A DNA stretch of 64,000 nucleotides, from assembly GCA_002492465.1 (NCBI GenBank), contig DKYT01000062.1, forward strand, positions 12,589-76,588, written 5' to 3'. Below the pieces are notes generated by a model. The model saw only the letters and a list, made by a program, of their open reading frames with translations, did not search any database and was not told where the DNA came from. Source of the stretch: Lachnospiraceae bacterium UBA7093. Lineage in GTDB: Bacteria > Bacillota > Clostridia > Lachnospirales > Lachnospiraceae. Below, in pieces: positions 44,889 through 54,332 of the stretch (positions within the stretch are counted from its first letter, which is position 1; each line of letters starts with the position of its first letter). The position numbers and the translations under genes were made by a program.

Positions 44889-45596
44889 ATGGAAGGATAC
44901 CATATTTTAATTGTTGAGGATGATAAAGAGATCAGGGAAGGGATTGAAATTTACTTAAAGAACCAGGGCTATGTTGTATACCAGGCTGCCGACGGTGTGG
45001 AGGGGCTGGAAAAGATTCAGTCGCAGGAAATCCATCTCGCCATTGTGGATGTGATGATGCCGAGGATGGACGGGATTACAATGCTGATGAAGGTCAGGGA
45101 AATGGGCTATGAATTTCCGGTGCTTATGCTTTCCGCCAAGTCTGAGGAAGTGGATAAAATCATGGGGCTTAACATGGGGGCGGACGACTATGTGACCAAG
45201 CCTTTTACCACCATGGAGCTGCTGGCAAGAGTGAATTCCCATCTGCGCAGATACGCAAAGTTCCTGGAAGCGGTGGGAGAGAAGAAACAGGACGATAAGG
45301 TCTATGTGATCGGCGGGTTGGAGCTGAATGAGGAGACTGTGGAGGTCTGCGTGGACGGAAAACCGGTGAAGCTTACGCCTCTGGAATTTAAAATTCTGAT
45401 GTTGCTGATGAAAAATCCCGGCAGGGTGTTCAGTGCGGAAGAAATATACGAAAGAGTGTGGAACGAGCAGGCAATCAATACGGATACGATTATGGTACAT
45501 ATCAGGAAGATTCGGGAAAAAATTGAAATCAACCCGAAGGAACCGAAATATTTAAAGGTGGTGTGGGGCGTTGGATACAAAATCGAAAAGCAGTAA
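44889..45596 (+). CDS. OmpR-family response regulator
   Basis: Protein of 235 residues: receiver domain (ILIVEDDKE at the N terminus, phospho-Asp in LAIVDVMMPRMDG at about residue 54, Lys in VTKPF) and a winged-helix DNA-binding domain (LTPLEFKILMLLMKNPGRVF, then TIMVHIRKIREKIE, VWGVGYKIE). ATG 44889 follows a GGGGGG run; the longer frame to 44838 lacks a ribosome site. It overlaps the histidine kinase gene by 26 bases and forms a two-component pair with it. Confidence 0.93.
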   Translation: MEGYHILIVEDDKEIREGIEIYLKNQGYVVYQAADGVEGLEKIQSQEIHLAIVDVMMPRMDGITMLMKVREMGYEFPVLMLSAKSEEVDKIMGLNMGADDYVTKPFTTMELLARVNSHLRRYAKFLEAVGEKKQDDKVYVIGGLELNEETVEVCVDGKPVKLTPLEFKILMLLMKNPGRVFSAEEIYERVWNEQAINTDTIMVHIRKIREKIEINPKEPKYLKVVWGVGYKIEKQ

Positions 45597-47883
45597 CAAG
45601 GTTAGTTTTTTGACGGCAGGCATATGGATTGCCCTTTCTGTGATTGTGTTTATGGCATTTTATCCTGTATTCAAGAGAGAGGCTGTAAATTATTATACAG
45701 GCATATTGCGAAGCGATCAGATTTTGAAGCAGTTTTATCAAAGCGATCTTGTACTCTATAAAGACTTATGGGATAAGAGGAACCAGGGGACTGTGGATTA
45801 TGAGGAGCTTTATCTGAGGATAGAGGAAGAGGTAATTCCGGACGCTGAATTGGAACGGCTTGATCAGTTTGAAACGGAATGGTCTTTTCCGGAATTGAAA
45901 GAGTTTCTGAAAAATGATTTTAATCGGTATCTTGAATCCTTAAAGGAAAATGTTCTGGACGGAATCGCCAAGAGTGCGGATTACTGTGTGATCGATCATG
46001 AAACGGGAGAAATCCAGAAGAATACCGGAAGGGGAATAGAAAAGCTATTCCAGGATAAGAAACTGAAAAACAACGAGCTCCCTTACGTTTACTATGTGAT
46101 GCTGACCTATGATGATCTGGGAAATCTTGCAGATGTGGCGGTGAGGGACGAGAAACCCGACGAGCTGTTAAAGAATCTGCAAAGCGCCATGGGGAAGGAA
46201 TGGTTGAAGTCAGATTTTGCTTCCTATATGGGCGGAAGATTATACTATCAGAATACTTTTCACTTTTATGAAGAAAAAATAAAGTTATCCTATCATGTGG
46301 TTAATAAACCGAAGAACGTGACCTTTATTTACGCTCTCACACAGGAGCAGAAGGATGCCCTGTGCCTTCTGTGGAACGGAAATGGCAGTTCTGTTATCAC
46401 AGGATATCGGCAGGAGATCATATGGGCATATGAACGCGCGGGAGTGGTGATGGTGTTATGGTGCATTCTTGTGGTGCTGGGAATAGGCGCGCTTCTGGTA
46501 ACCAGAAGCAAACGCTACTGCCTGCACCGGATGAAGGCGTTTCAGCTTCATTTGGAGATCAGCCTGTTTTCTGTTTTCTGCCTTTTTGGGGTATTTTTCT
46601 ATCTGATCGTGGTACTTGTAAGCAGTACCAACAGCGGGTGGCTTTCAGAATTTTATAGAAATTACCTTGGATTTGTACCGGAAAGTGTTTATTCGGCGTT
46701 GACGGTCACCCTTAATGTGGCGGCGCTTATCCTGTACTTTGGCGCATGGTATTATTTCATTACCACTCTGGGGGAAGTGTTTGAATTAGGATTGAAACAG
46801 TTCCTGAAGGAAAGAAGTCTTTTGGTAAAAGCAATTCTCTGGTTCAGGGATGGGTGTAAAAAGCGGACAGAGAAATTTAAAGAAGAGATTCTGCATGTGG
46901 ATCTGGGGCGGAGCGCAGAGAAAACCATCCGCAAGCTGGTGATCATCAATTTTCTGATGCTGGCAGTAGCATGTATGATGTGGATGTTTGGGTGGGGGAT
47001 GCTGCTGATTTATTCTGTGGCGCTTTATTTTGCGCTAAAACGGTATGTCCATAAAATACAGGAACAATATCAAAAGCTTTTCGCAGCGACCCGCTCCATT
47101 GCCGAGGGGAATCTGCAGACCGAGCTGGAAGAGGATTGGGGCATTTTTGAATCCTATAAAGAAGAACTTTCCAAGATTCAAGACGGCTTTAAAATGGCTG
47201 TGGATGAGGAGGTAAAGAGCCAGCGGATGAAAACGGAGCTGCTCACCAATGTGTCCCATGACCTGAAAACGCCGCTGACAGCAATTACCACCTACATCGA
47301 ACTGCTGGAAACCGAAAACCTCAGCCCCCAGCAAAGGGCGGAATATCTGGACGTTTTAAAAAAGAAATCCCAGAGGCTGAAGTTCCTCATAGAGGATCTG
47401 TTTGAAGTAAGCAAGGCAACCAGCGGTAATATCACCTTTCATCTGGTGGATGTGGATATTTGTAATTTGATGCGTCAGGTTTATCTGGAGTATGAAGACC
47501 GGGTGGAAGAGGCGGATTTGGTTTTCCGGTTCCGGATGCCGGAGGAAAAGGTAGTTTTACAGCTTGATTCCCAGAAGACCTACCGCATCTTTGAGAACCT
47601 TTATACCAATATCATCAAGTACGCCATGTCGGGCACCAGAGTTTATGTGAATGCAGAAAAAACGGAAAAGGGCATCCGCATCGAACTGAAAAATGTATCG
47701 GCGGTGGAGCTGAACCTTTCAGGGGAGGATCTGACGGAGCGGTTTGTGCGCGGGGACAGCGCCCGGAATACAGAGGGAAGCGGACTGGGGCTTGCCATTG
47801 CCACCAGCTTTGTGGAGCTTCAGGGAGGAAAGATGAAGGTGGAAGTGGATGGAGATCTGTTTAAGGTGAAGATTGAGTGGTAA
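45571..47883 (+). CDS. Sensor histidine kinase, large multi-pass
   Basis: Protein of 770 residues starting at TTG 45571 inside the regulator gene. One N-terminal membrane segment is followed by an extracytoplasmic region of about 250 residues, then about five more membrane segments (roughly residues 290-490), a HAMP-like stretch, the HisKA motif VSHDLKTPLTAITTY (phospho-His about 563), an N-box NLYTNIIKYAM and a G-box GSGLGLAIA. The long extra membrane block is unusual for a VanS-like kinase and may sense envelope state. A terminator follows at 47901. Confidence 0.9.
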   Translation: MDTKSKSSNKVSFLTAGIWIALSVIVFMAFYPVFKREAVNYYTGILRSDQILKQFYQSDLVLYKDLWDKRNQGTVDYEELYLRIEEEVIPDAELERLDQFETEWSFPELKEFLKNDFNRYLESLKENVLDGIAKSADYCVIDHETGEIQKNTGRGIEKLFQDKKLKNNELPYVYYVMLTYDDLGNLADVAVRDEKPDELLKNLQSAMGKEWLKSDFASYMGGRLYYQNTFHFYEEKIKLSYHVVNKPKNVTFIYALTQEQKDALCLLWNGNGSSVITGYRQEIIWAYERAGVVMVLWCILVVLGIGALLVTRSKRYCLHRMKAFQLHLEISLFSVFCLFGVFFYLIVVLVSSTNSGWLSEFYRNYLGFVPESVYSALTVTLNVAALILYFGAWYYFITTLGEVFELGLKQFLKERSLLVKAILWFRDGCKKRTEKFKEEILHVDLGRSAEKTIRKLVIINFLMLAVACMMWMFGWGMLLIYSVALYFALKRYVHKIQEQYQKLFAATRSIAEGNLQTELEEDWGIFESYKEELSKIQDGFKMAVDEEVKSQRMKTELLTNVSHDLKTPLTAITTYIELLETENLSPQQRAEYLDVLKKKSQRLKFLIEDLFEVSKATSGNITFHLVDVDICNLMRQVYLEYEDRVEEADLVFRFRMPEEKVVLQLDSQKTYRIFENLYTNIIKYAMSGTRVYVNAEKTEKGIRIELKNVSAVELNLSGEDLTERFVRGDSARNTEGSGLGLAIATSFVELQGGKMKVEVDGDLFKVKIEW

Positions 47884-47900
47884 AAGTGAGAGTTAGGCAG

Positions 47901-47934
47901 AAGGTGCCGCCTGTAAAAGGGAGGCACCTTTTTT
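47901..47934 (+). terminator. Intrinsic terminator after the two-component operon
   Basis: AAGGTGCC and GGCACCTT stem with inner pairs, then TTTT (six T in all). Confidence 0.75.
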
Positions 47935-47981
47935 GCTGGTTCAGTTTGCCCCAGAGGGGTGCAATTTAATCGGGAAGAAGG

Positions 47982-48010
47982 TTGATTAAAGCCTGTTTTT
48001 GACATATAAT
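47982..48010 (+). promoter_or_regulatory. Promoter of the recQ operon
   Basis: TTGATT at 47982-47987 and a perfect TATAAT at 48005-48010 with a 17-base spacer. The expected transcript start near 48017 lies downstream of the earliest in-frame start codons, which moves the recQ start to TTG 48044. Confidence 0.7.
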
Positions 48011-48043
48011 GAGATGATTGAAGAGACCAAAGAGGAAACAAAA

Positions 48044-49933
48044 TTGGAAAAAAAGCAGCTATTAAAACAGTACTTTGGCTACGATTCCTTCCGGGAGGGG
48101 CAGGAGGTTTTAATCGACAGTATTCTGGAACACCGGGATGTGCTGGGGATTATGCCCACAGGGGCAGGGAAATCCCTGTGCTATCAGATACCCGCTTTGA
48201 TGCTGGAGGGAATTACCCTGGTCATTTCGCCACTGATCTCCCTGATGAAGGATCAGGTGGAAGGCTTAAATCAGGCGGGGATCCATGCGGCATATCTGAA
48301 CAGTTCATTGACGCCGGGGCAGTACAGGAAAGCCCTTCTTTTTGCCCGGGAAGGCAGGTACCCCATTATATATGTGGCGCCGGAGCGGCTTATGACGGAG
48401 GAATTTCTGGACTTTGCGCTGCATACCCGGATTGCAATGGTGGCGGTGGACGAGGCGCACTGTGTTTCCCAGTGGGGGCAGGATTTCAGACCCAGCTACC
48501 TGAAGATCACGGAGTTTATAGAAAAGCTGCCGGTGCGCCCTGTGGTGGCTGCTTTTACAGCCACGGCGACCAGGGAAGTAAAAGAGGATATCATTGATAT
48601 TTTGATGCTTCGGGAGCCTACCCTTATGACCACCGGATTTGACAGAAAAAATCTATATTTTGGCGTTATGGCTCCCAAGGACAGGTACGGAGCTATTAAA
48701 AATTATCTGGACTGCCATCCGGGGGAGAGCGGGATCGTCTACTGCCTTACCCGGAAGATGGTGGAGGAGGTTTGCGAAAAGCTTGAAAAGGACGGCTTTT
48801 CGGTGACAAAATACCATGCCGGACTAAAGGATGGGGAGAGAAAGGAAAACCAAGAGGATTTCATTTATGACAGAAGCCTTGTGATGGTGGCAACCAATGC
48901 CTTTGGAATGGGGATCGACAAATCCAATGTGCGTTTTGTGCTTCACTATGGTATGCCCAAAAATCTGGAATCCTATTATCAGGAGGCGGGCAGGGCAGGA
49001 AGAGACGGGCAGCCGGCGGAGTGCATTCTGTTCTATAACGGACAGGATGTGATCACCAACCAGTTTTTCATTGAGAATAATCAGGATAATCAGGAACTGG
49101 ATGAGGTCACCAGGCGGATTGTGGCGGAGCGGGATCGGGAGCGGCTTCGTATGATGACTTTTTACTGCTTTACCAACGACTGCCTGCGGGACTATATTCT
49201 GCGTTATTTTGGAGAATATGGGAGCAATTATTGCGGAAACTGTTCCAACTGTTTAAGTCAGTTTGAGGATGTGGATGTAACGGAGATGGCGCAGGCGATT
49301 TTAGGGTGCGTGCGGGAGTGCCGCCAGAGATATGGCATGAATGTGATTCTGGAAACGGTACATGGAGCGGATACGGCAAAAATCAGGGGCTACAGGATGA
49401 ACCAGAACTCTTTTTACGGGCAGTTAAAAACGATTCCTGTATACAGGCTGCGGCAGATTCTCCAGTATCTGATTTTGAAAGAATACATTACCCCCACAAA
49501 CGACGAGTATGCTGTTTTGAAACTGACGGAAAAGGCGGGGGTTATTTTGGAAGGGCAGGAACGGATGACCATGAAGCTGGCGAAGGAGCAGGAGCATCCC
49601 GCAAGAGTAAAAACGGGCAAAGGCGCATCCGGCGGTCAAAAGGGAAGCAAAAGGGCATTGTTGTCCGGGGAAGGATTCGGAGAAAGAGAAGAGGCGTTAT
49701 TTGAAAGGCTGCGGCAGCTCAGAACACAAATTGCCCGGGAAGAGAAGGTGCCGCCGTATATTGTATTTTCCGATAAGACCCTAACCCATATGTGTATGTT
49801 AAAGCCGGAAACCAGGGAAGCAATGCTCAGGGTATCCGGCGTTGGGGAGCATAAGTATGAGAAATATGGTCAAAGATTTCTGGAATGCATTTTAGAAGAG
49901 AGGCAAAAGGCTGACATGGAAGGCGAATTATGA
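48044..49933 (+). CDS. recQ: RecQ ATP-dependent DNA helicase
   Basis: 3'-5' DNA helicase for recombination and repair, 629 residues. Helicase motifs: Walker A MPTGAGKSLCYQIP (about 37-50), DEAHCVSQWGQDFRP (about 135-149), TATAT, and the motif VI region QEAGRAGRDGQPAEC. The zinc-binding RQC Cys residues are in CLRDYILRYFG and YCGNCSNC, and a C-terminal HRDC domain (IVFSDKTLTHMCMLKP) is present. TTG 48044 is preferred because AGAGGAA is six bases upstream and the family start EKKQLLKQYFGYDSFREGQE follows; the longer frame to 47999 includes the promoter. Confidence 0.93.
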   Translation: MEKKQLLKQYFGYDSFREGQEVLIDSILEHRDVLGIMPTGAGKSLCYQIPALMLEGITLVISPLISLMKDQVEGLNQAGIHAAYLNSSLTPGQYRKALLFAREGRYPIIYVAPERLMTEEFLDFALHTRIAMVAVDEAHCVSQWGQDFRPSYLKITEFIEKLPVRPVVAAFTATATREVKEDIIDILMLREPTLMTTGFDRKNLYFGVMAPKDRYGAIKNYLDCHPGESGIVYCLTRKMVEEVCEKLEKDGFSVTKYHAGLKDGERKENQEDFIYDRSLVMVATNAFGMGIDKSNVRFVLHYGMPKNLESYYQEAGRAGRDGQPAECILFYNGQDVITNQFFIENNQDNQELDEVTRRIVAERDRERLRMMTFYCFTNDCLRDYILRYFGEYGSNYCGNCSNCLSQFEDVDVTEMAQAILGCVRECRQRYGMNVILETVHGADTAKIRGYRMNQNSFYGQLKTIPVYRLRQILQYLILKEYITPTNDEYAVLKLTEKAGVILEGQERMTMKLAKEQEHPARVKTGKGASGGQKGSKRALLSGEGFGEREEALFERLRQLRTQIAREEKVPPYIVFSDKTLTHMCMLKPETREAMLRVSGVGEHKYEKYGQRFLECILEERQKADMEGEL

Positions 49934-51480
49934 AGTTTTTAAAAGGAATAGGTATTTTTTTACTATCAATATTTGCTCTGTTGACCGCATTGGTTTTAAT
50001 CTGTGCAGCCAGACCGGATGTGACGGATGCGCTGGCGAAGTTTTTATATCCGGATTCCTATGAGCAGGCTGCAGCTTGGGCGGATACATCCGGAGAAGGA
50101 GGAAGCAGCGAAGCGCCGGAAGAACCGGAAGCCGCATATCCCGCGGCGGAAAGGGAAGGAGCGGCACCGGAAGCCGATGAAACAGGCATAGAGGAGAGTA
50201 TGCCTCCGGAGCAGCAGGAGGCGGGTAAAGAGGGTCTGGATGAGAGTATCCGTTCCCAGTATATTTCTCCCGACCAGCAGGCGCTTACAGTGCCGGATGC
50301 AGTATCCGGCAAAAACGGTTATCAGCAGATACAGGATGAGAGCCGGCAGATTGAAGACGCGGCTGCAGAGGCGCTTCAGGAACAGATCGGAACGGGCAAT
50401 ACCGGAGACGGTCTGATTTTTGACACGGTTTTTTATCCTTACTATGGGATGCTGGATGAAAAGGGAAGGCATCTTTACCGGCAGATCTATGCCAATGCCA
50501 ATGATTTAAACCAGACCTTTGCGCCGGTGGAGCAGGTTTCGGTTTCTCAGCTCAGGAATGTTTTCGGGGCGGTTTACAACGATCATCCGGAGTTGTTTTG
50601 GCTGGAAACCGCTTACCAATGTAAGTATAAAAGAAACGGGGAGTGCGTACAGATCGACTTGGAATTTCATATGACAGCGCAGGAGACAGACAGCGCAAAA
50701 GCGGTTTTTGAAGAAAATGCAGCTGTCATTTTAAATCAGGCATATGGATTGGAAAGTGCATATGAGAAAGAAAAGCTGGTGCACGATCTGCTTTTGGACA
50801 AAATATCCTATCGGCTGGGGGCAAGTATGAGCCAGAGCGCCTACAGCGGATTGGTGAACGGACAGACGGTATGCGCCGGATACGCCAGAGCCTTTCAGTA
50901 TTTGATGCAGCAGATGGGGATTCCCTGTTATTATTGTACCGGATATGCAGGGGAAAAGCATGCCTGGAATATTGTCTCCTTGGAGGACGGTTTTTACAAT
51001 GTGGATGTGACCTGGGACGATACCGAAGGGGGAAATTACGACTATTTTAACGGATCTGACCAGGATTATGGGGATACCCATGTGAGGCAGGAATTGTCAG
51101 TGTACCTTCCCCTCTGCCAGGGGCAGCGGTACCGGGGCTTGGAGCGAAGCGGTGAGCCTGGGGAGGAAAACCTTCTGCGGAGTCTTGCGGATGTGGGAAT
51201 GAGTGAAGAGGATCTGATATACAGTTTGCCGGACTATTACGGCAATTGCTATGATCAGCTGATTGCTTTGGGAAAAGGTTCTTATCAGTTTTCCAGTGTG
51301 ATTGAGGGCGGAGCGTTGTTGGAAGAAATTCAGGCGGCTTACCGCAGAAATGATTACAGGCAGGGTTACATGGAGCAGGCTATGGAACTGCTTTCCGCTT
51401 CCTCCTGCGAGCTGGATCTGGAGATGGAAGAGTTGTCCCAGGATCGGTATCTGCTTACCCATACTGTTCATATGAGATGA
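49930..51480 (+). CDS. Membrane-anchored transglutaminase-like protein
   Basis: Protein of 516 residues. An N-terminal membrane anchor (FLLSIFALLTALVLICAA) is followed by a Glu/Ala/Pro-rich spacer to about residue 150, then a transglutaminase/protease-like domain with the triad visible as TVCAGYARAF (Cys), GEKHAWNIV (His) and YNVDVTWDD (Asp), about residues 313-360. The active site would lie outside the membrane; family members act as peptidases or cross-linkers of cell-wall proteins. Its start overlaps the recQ stop by four bases, so the pair is co-translated, though no functional link is obvious. Confidence 0.85.
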   Translation: MKFLKGIGIFLLSIFALLTALVLICAARPDVTDALAKFLYPDSYEQAAAWADTSGEGGSSEAPEEPEAAYPAAEREGAAPEADETGIEESMPPEQQEAGKEGLDESIRSQYISPDQQALTVPDAVSGKNGYQQIQDESRQIEDAAAEALQEQIGTGNTGDGLIFDTVFYPYYGMLDEKGRHLYRQIYANANDLNQTFAPVEQVSVSQLRNVFGAVYNDHPELFWLETAYQCKYKRNGECVQIDLEFHMTAQETDSAKAVFEENAAVILNQAYGLESAYEKEKLVHDLLLDKISYRLGASMSQSAYSGLVNGQTVCAGYARAFQYLMQQMGIPCYYCTGYAGEKHAWNIVSLEDGFYNVDVTWDDTEGGNYDYFNGSDQDYGDTHVRQELSVYLPLCQGQRYRGLERSGEPGEENLLRSLADVGMSEEDLIYSLPDYYGNCYDQLIALGKGSYQFSSVIEGGALLEEIQAAYRRNDYRQGYMEQAMELLSASSCELDLEMEELSQDRYLLTHTVHMR

Positions 51481-51596
51481 AAATGATAGCATTTTTTGCA
51501 TACCTAAGCCCAAATAATGTGATGCTTGTATTGGGAAAAAAGTGGTATATTACTTTTATACAGAGAAAGAACAGGCGTAAGGAGGCTGAGGAAAAG

Positions 51597-52436
51597 ATGA
51601 AGTTTACGAAAATGCATGGCTGCGGCAATGACTATATTTACGTGGACGGCGGGACGGAGAAGCTTGCACAGGATCAAAAGCCTGAGATTGTGAGACGCTT
51701 AAGCGACAGACATTTCGGGATCGGCGGGGACGGCGTTATTTTTATCAACCCCTCTGAAGAAGCGGACTTTGAGATGGAGATGTACAATATGGATGGTTCC
51801 AGGGCGGAAATGTGCGGAAACGGCATTCGCTGTGTGGCAAAGTTTGTTTATGATAAACACCTCACAGATAAAACCTCCATCAGCGTGATCAGCTGCGGAA
51901 AGATTAAGTATCTGGAGCTGTCTGTGCAGGAGGGCAAGGTATCGACTGTTAAAGTCAATATGGGTTCCCCTATTTTGAATGCCGGGGATATTCCGGTAAT
52001 CTCCCATTCGGATCAAGTAATAGGAGAACGAATCGAAGTGGGGGATGAGCTTTATGAAATGACATGCGTGTCAATGGGAAATCCCCATGCGGTGATTTTT
52101 ATGGATCAGGTGTTGTCGCTGCCTATTGAGAAGATGGGACCTCTTTTTGAAAATCACGTGCGTTTTCCCAATCGGATTAACACTGAGTTTGTGAAAGTCA
52201 TTGACAGAGAGCATGTGGAAATGCGGGTGTGGGAAAGAGGAACCGGAGAGACGCTTGCCTGCGGAACCGGCGCCTGTGCCGTTACAGTGGCATGTGTTTT
52301 AAATGGTTTGACGGAGGATGTGGTTACTGTTAAACTATTAGGTGGAAATTTACAGATTCAGTGGGACAGGGAGGCAAATCTGGTCTATATGACCGGACCT
52401 GCCGAAACTGTTTTTGAAGGTGAAATTGCGATATAA
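51597..52436 (+). CDS. dapF: Diaminopimelate epimerase
   Basis: Protein of 279 residues converting LL- to meso-diaminopimelate for lysine and peptidoglycan. The two catalytic Cys lie in MCGNGIRC (about residue 73) and LACGTGACAV (about 222); MHGCGNDYIYVDG is the family N terminus. ATG 51597 is chosen with GGAGG about ten bases before; the open frame to 51477 lacks family sequence. dapL follows 17 bases later, so the two last-but-one lysine steps are made together. Confidence 0.95.
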   Translation: MKFTKMHGCGNDYIYVDGGTEKLAQDQKPEIVRRLSDRHFGIGGDGVIFINPSEEADFEMEMYNMDGSRAEMCGNGIRCVAKFVYDKHLTDKTSISVISCGKIKYLELSVQEGKVSTVKVNMGSPILNAGDIPVISHSDQVIGERIEVGDELYEMTCVSMGNPHAVIFMDQVLSLPIEKMGPLFENHVRFPNRINTEFVKVIDREHVEMRVWERGTGETLACGTGACAVTVACVLNGLTEDVVTVKLLGGNLQIQWDREANLVYMTGPAETVFEGEIAI

Positions 52437-52453
52437 AGAGGAGGAGAAAAGAT

Positions 52454-53668
52454 ATGTTTAAGATCAATGACAATTATTTAAAGCTTCCCGGAAGCTATTT
52501 GTTTTCAACCATAGGGAAAAAGGTAAATGCTTATGCGGCGGCGAATCCGGATAAGAAGATTATCCGCCTTGGAATCGGCGATGTGACCCAGCCCCTTGCT
52601 CCGGCGATTATCACCGCGCTTCATGGAGCAGTGGATGAGATGGCGCACGCTGAAACCTTTAAGGGCTATGCGCCGGATCTGGGCTACGAGTTTTTGAGGA
52701 CTGCCATTGCAGATCATGATTATAAGGCAAGAGGCTGCGATATAGCGGCGGATGAGATCTTTATATCCGACGGCGCCAAATGTGATTCCGGTAATATTCA
52801 GGAGATCTTCAGCGTGGACAATAAGATTGCCGTTTGTGATCCCGTTTATCCTGTTTATGTGGACACCAACGTGATGGCGGGCAGAACGGGTGTGTACGAC
52901 AGTAAAAAAGAAACCTGGAGCGATGTGATTTATATGCCCTGCCTGGCGGAGAATAACTTTGCACCGGAGCTGCCCAAGGAAACACCGGATTTGATTTATC
53001 TGTGCTTCCCCAATAACCCTACAGGTTCTACGATTACGAAGAAACAGCTTCAGGAGTGGGTGGATTATGCAAATAAAGTGGGAGCAGTGATTATTTATGA
53101 CGCTGCCTATGAAGCATACATTTCCCAGGAGGAGGTGCCCCATTCCATTTACGAGTGCGAGGGCGCAAGAACCTGTGCCATCGAGCTTCGTTCCTTCTCT
53201 AAAAATGCAGGCTTTACAGGGGTGCGCCTTGGCTTTACAGTCATTCCCAAGGATTTGAAATGTGGGGAGGTTTCTCTTCACAGCCTGTGGGCAAGAAGAC
53301 ACGGAACCAAATACAATGGCGCCCCTTATATTGTACAGCGTGCCGGAGCGGCAGTGTATTCAGAGGAAGGCAAGGCGCAGATCCGGCAGCAGGTGGCATA
53401 CTATATGAACAATGCCAAGTATATTCTGGAAGGCTTAAAGAGCGCAGGGTATACCGTTTCAGGCGGCGTTAACGCTCCCTATATTTGGCTGAAAGCACCG
53501 GATGGCATGACCAGCTGGGAATTCTTTGATTATCTGCTGGAGCATGCAAATGTAGTGGGAACGCCCGGTTCCGGCTTTGGTCCCAGCGGTGAGACGTACT
53601 TCAGGCTGACCGCTTTTGGAAGCTATGAAAATACTGTGGAGGCAGTGGACAGAATCAAAGCACTATAA
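52454..53668 (+). CDS. dapL: LL-diaminopimelate aminotransferase
   Basis: PLP enzyme of 404 residues making LL-DAP directly from tetrahydrodipicolinate, bypassing the succinyl/acetyl routes. Seen: N-terminal LKLPGSYLFSTIGKKV, FPNNPTGSTITKKQL, YDAAYEAYIS and the Schiff-base lysine in RSFSKNAGFTGVRLG (about residue 250). Linkage to dapF supports the DapL pathway. AAGAGGAGGAG lies ahead of the ATG, and a terminator follows. Confidence 0.95.
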   Translation: MFKINDNYLKLPGSYLFSTIGKKVNAYAAANPDKKIIRLGIGDVTQPLAPAIITALHGAVDEMAHAETFKGYAPDLGYEFLRTAIADHDYKARGCDIAADEIFISDGAKCDSGNIQEIFSVDNKIAVCDPVYPVYVDTNVMAGRTGVYDSKKETWSDVIYMPCLAENNFAPELPKETPDLIYLCFPNNPTGSTITKKQLQEWVDYANKVGAVIIYDAAYEAYISQEEVPHSIYECEGARTCAIELRSFSKNAGFTGVRLGFTVIPKDLKCGEVSLHSLWARRHGTKYNGAPYIVQRAGAAVYSEEGKAQIRQQVAYYMNNAKYILEGLKSAGYTVSGGVNAPYIWLKAPDGMTSWEFFDYLLEHANVVGTPGSGFGPSGETYFRLTAFGSYENTVEAVDRIKAL

Positions 53669-53676
53669 AAAGGCAG

Positions 53677-53715
53677 AAAGCTGTTGCCGAAAAAGGTGGC
53701 AGCTTTTGTTTTTTA
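53677..53715 (+). terminator. Intrinsic terminator after dapL
   Basis: A 12-pair stem with wobbles (AAAGCTGTTGCC with GGTGGCAGCTTT), then TGTTTTTT. Confidence 0.8.
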
Positions 53716-53765
53716 GTCATAAAATAGCGGAGGCTGATCCGTATCAAAAGAGGAGGGAGGAAAAG

Positions 53766-54332
53766 GTGAACGAGCATCAGTTTGAGGAAGCTGTAGCGCG
53801 GATGGTTCAGGGGGATAAAACCGGGTTAAAGGAAATCTATGAGTACTATGTAGGTTATGTTTACAGAATCATTTTTGAAGTGCTGCAGAGCAGGGAAAAT
53901 GCGGAGGATGTGACCAGCGAATTTTTCATCAGGCTATGGGACAAAGCGGAACAGTTTAAGCCCGGCGGCGGTCACAGAGGATATTTGGCGACCATGGCAA
54001 GAAATATGGCGATCGATTTTCTGCGGAAGCATAAAAAGGAGGAACTAACGGCGCTGATGCAGGATCTGGGGACAGATGCCGAGGAAGAGAAAAAGGCGCC
54101 GGCATTTCCTGTGGAGAAAGACAGTCAGGTAGAGCGGGAGGTTATTTCGGAGTTGACGGTCAGTCAGGCGCTTGAAACCTTAAAGCCGGCGGAACGCCAG
54201 ATTGTCAGCCTGAAGGTACTGGGTGAGATGACCTTTAAGGAGATTGCAGCATGCATGGGCATTCCCATGGGGACTGTGACCTGGAAATATCAGAATGCAA
54301 TGAAAAAATTAAGGAGGTGTGGATATGAGTAA
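53766..54332 (+). CDS. RNA polymerase sigma factor, sigma-70 family (ECF type)
   Basis: Protein of 188 residues. Region 2 is seen as DVTSEFFIRLWDKAEQF and YLATMARNMAIDFLRK; region 4 as ALETLKPAERQIVSLKVL and EIAACMGIPMGTVTWKYQ. The start is GTG 53766 just after GGAGGGAGGAAAAG; the longer open frame starts inside dapL. The stop overlaps the next gene, which encodes a membrane protein that is the likely anti-sigma factor. Confidence 0.9.
   Translation: MNEHQFEEAVARMVQGDKTGLKEIYEYYVGYVYRIIFEVLQSRENAEDVTSEFFIRLWDKAEQFKPGGGHRGYLATMARNMAIDFLRKHKKEELTALMQDLGTDAEEEKKAPAFPVEKDSQVEREVISELTVSQALETLKPAERQIVSLKVLGEMTFKEIAACMGIPMGTVTWKYQNAMKKLRRCGYE

Noticed and set aside
51526..51551. Promoter immediately upstream of dapF
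   Set aside because: TTGTAT and TATATT are only 14 bases apart, too close for a normal promoter; left uncalled.
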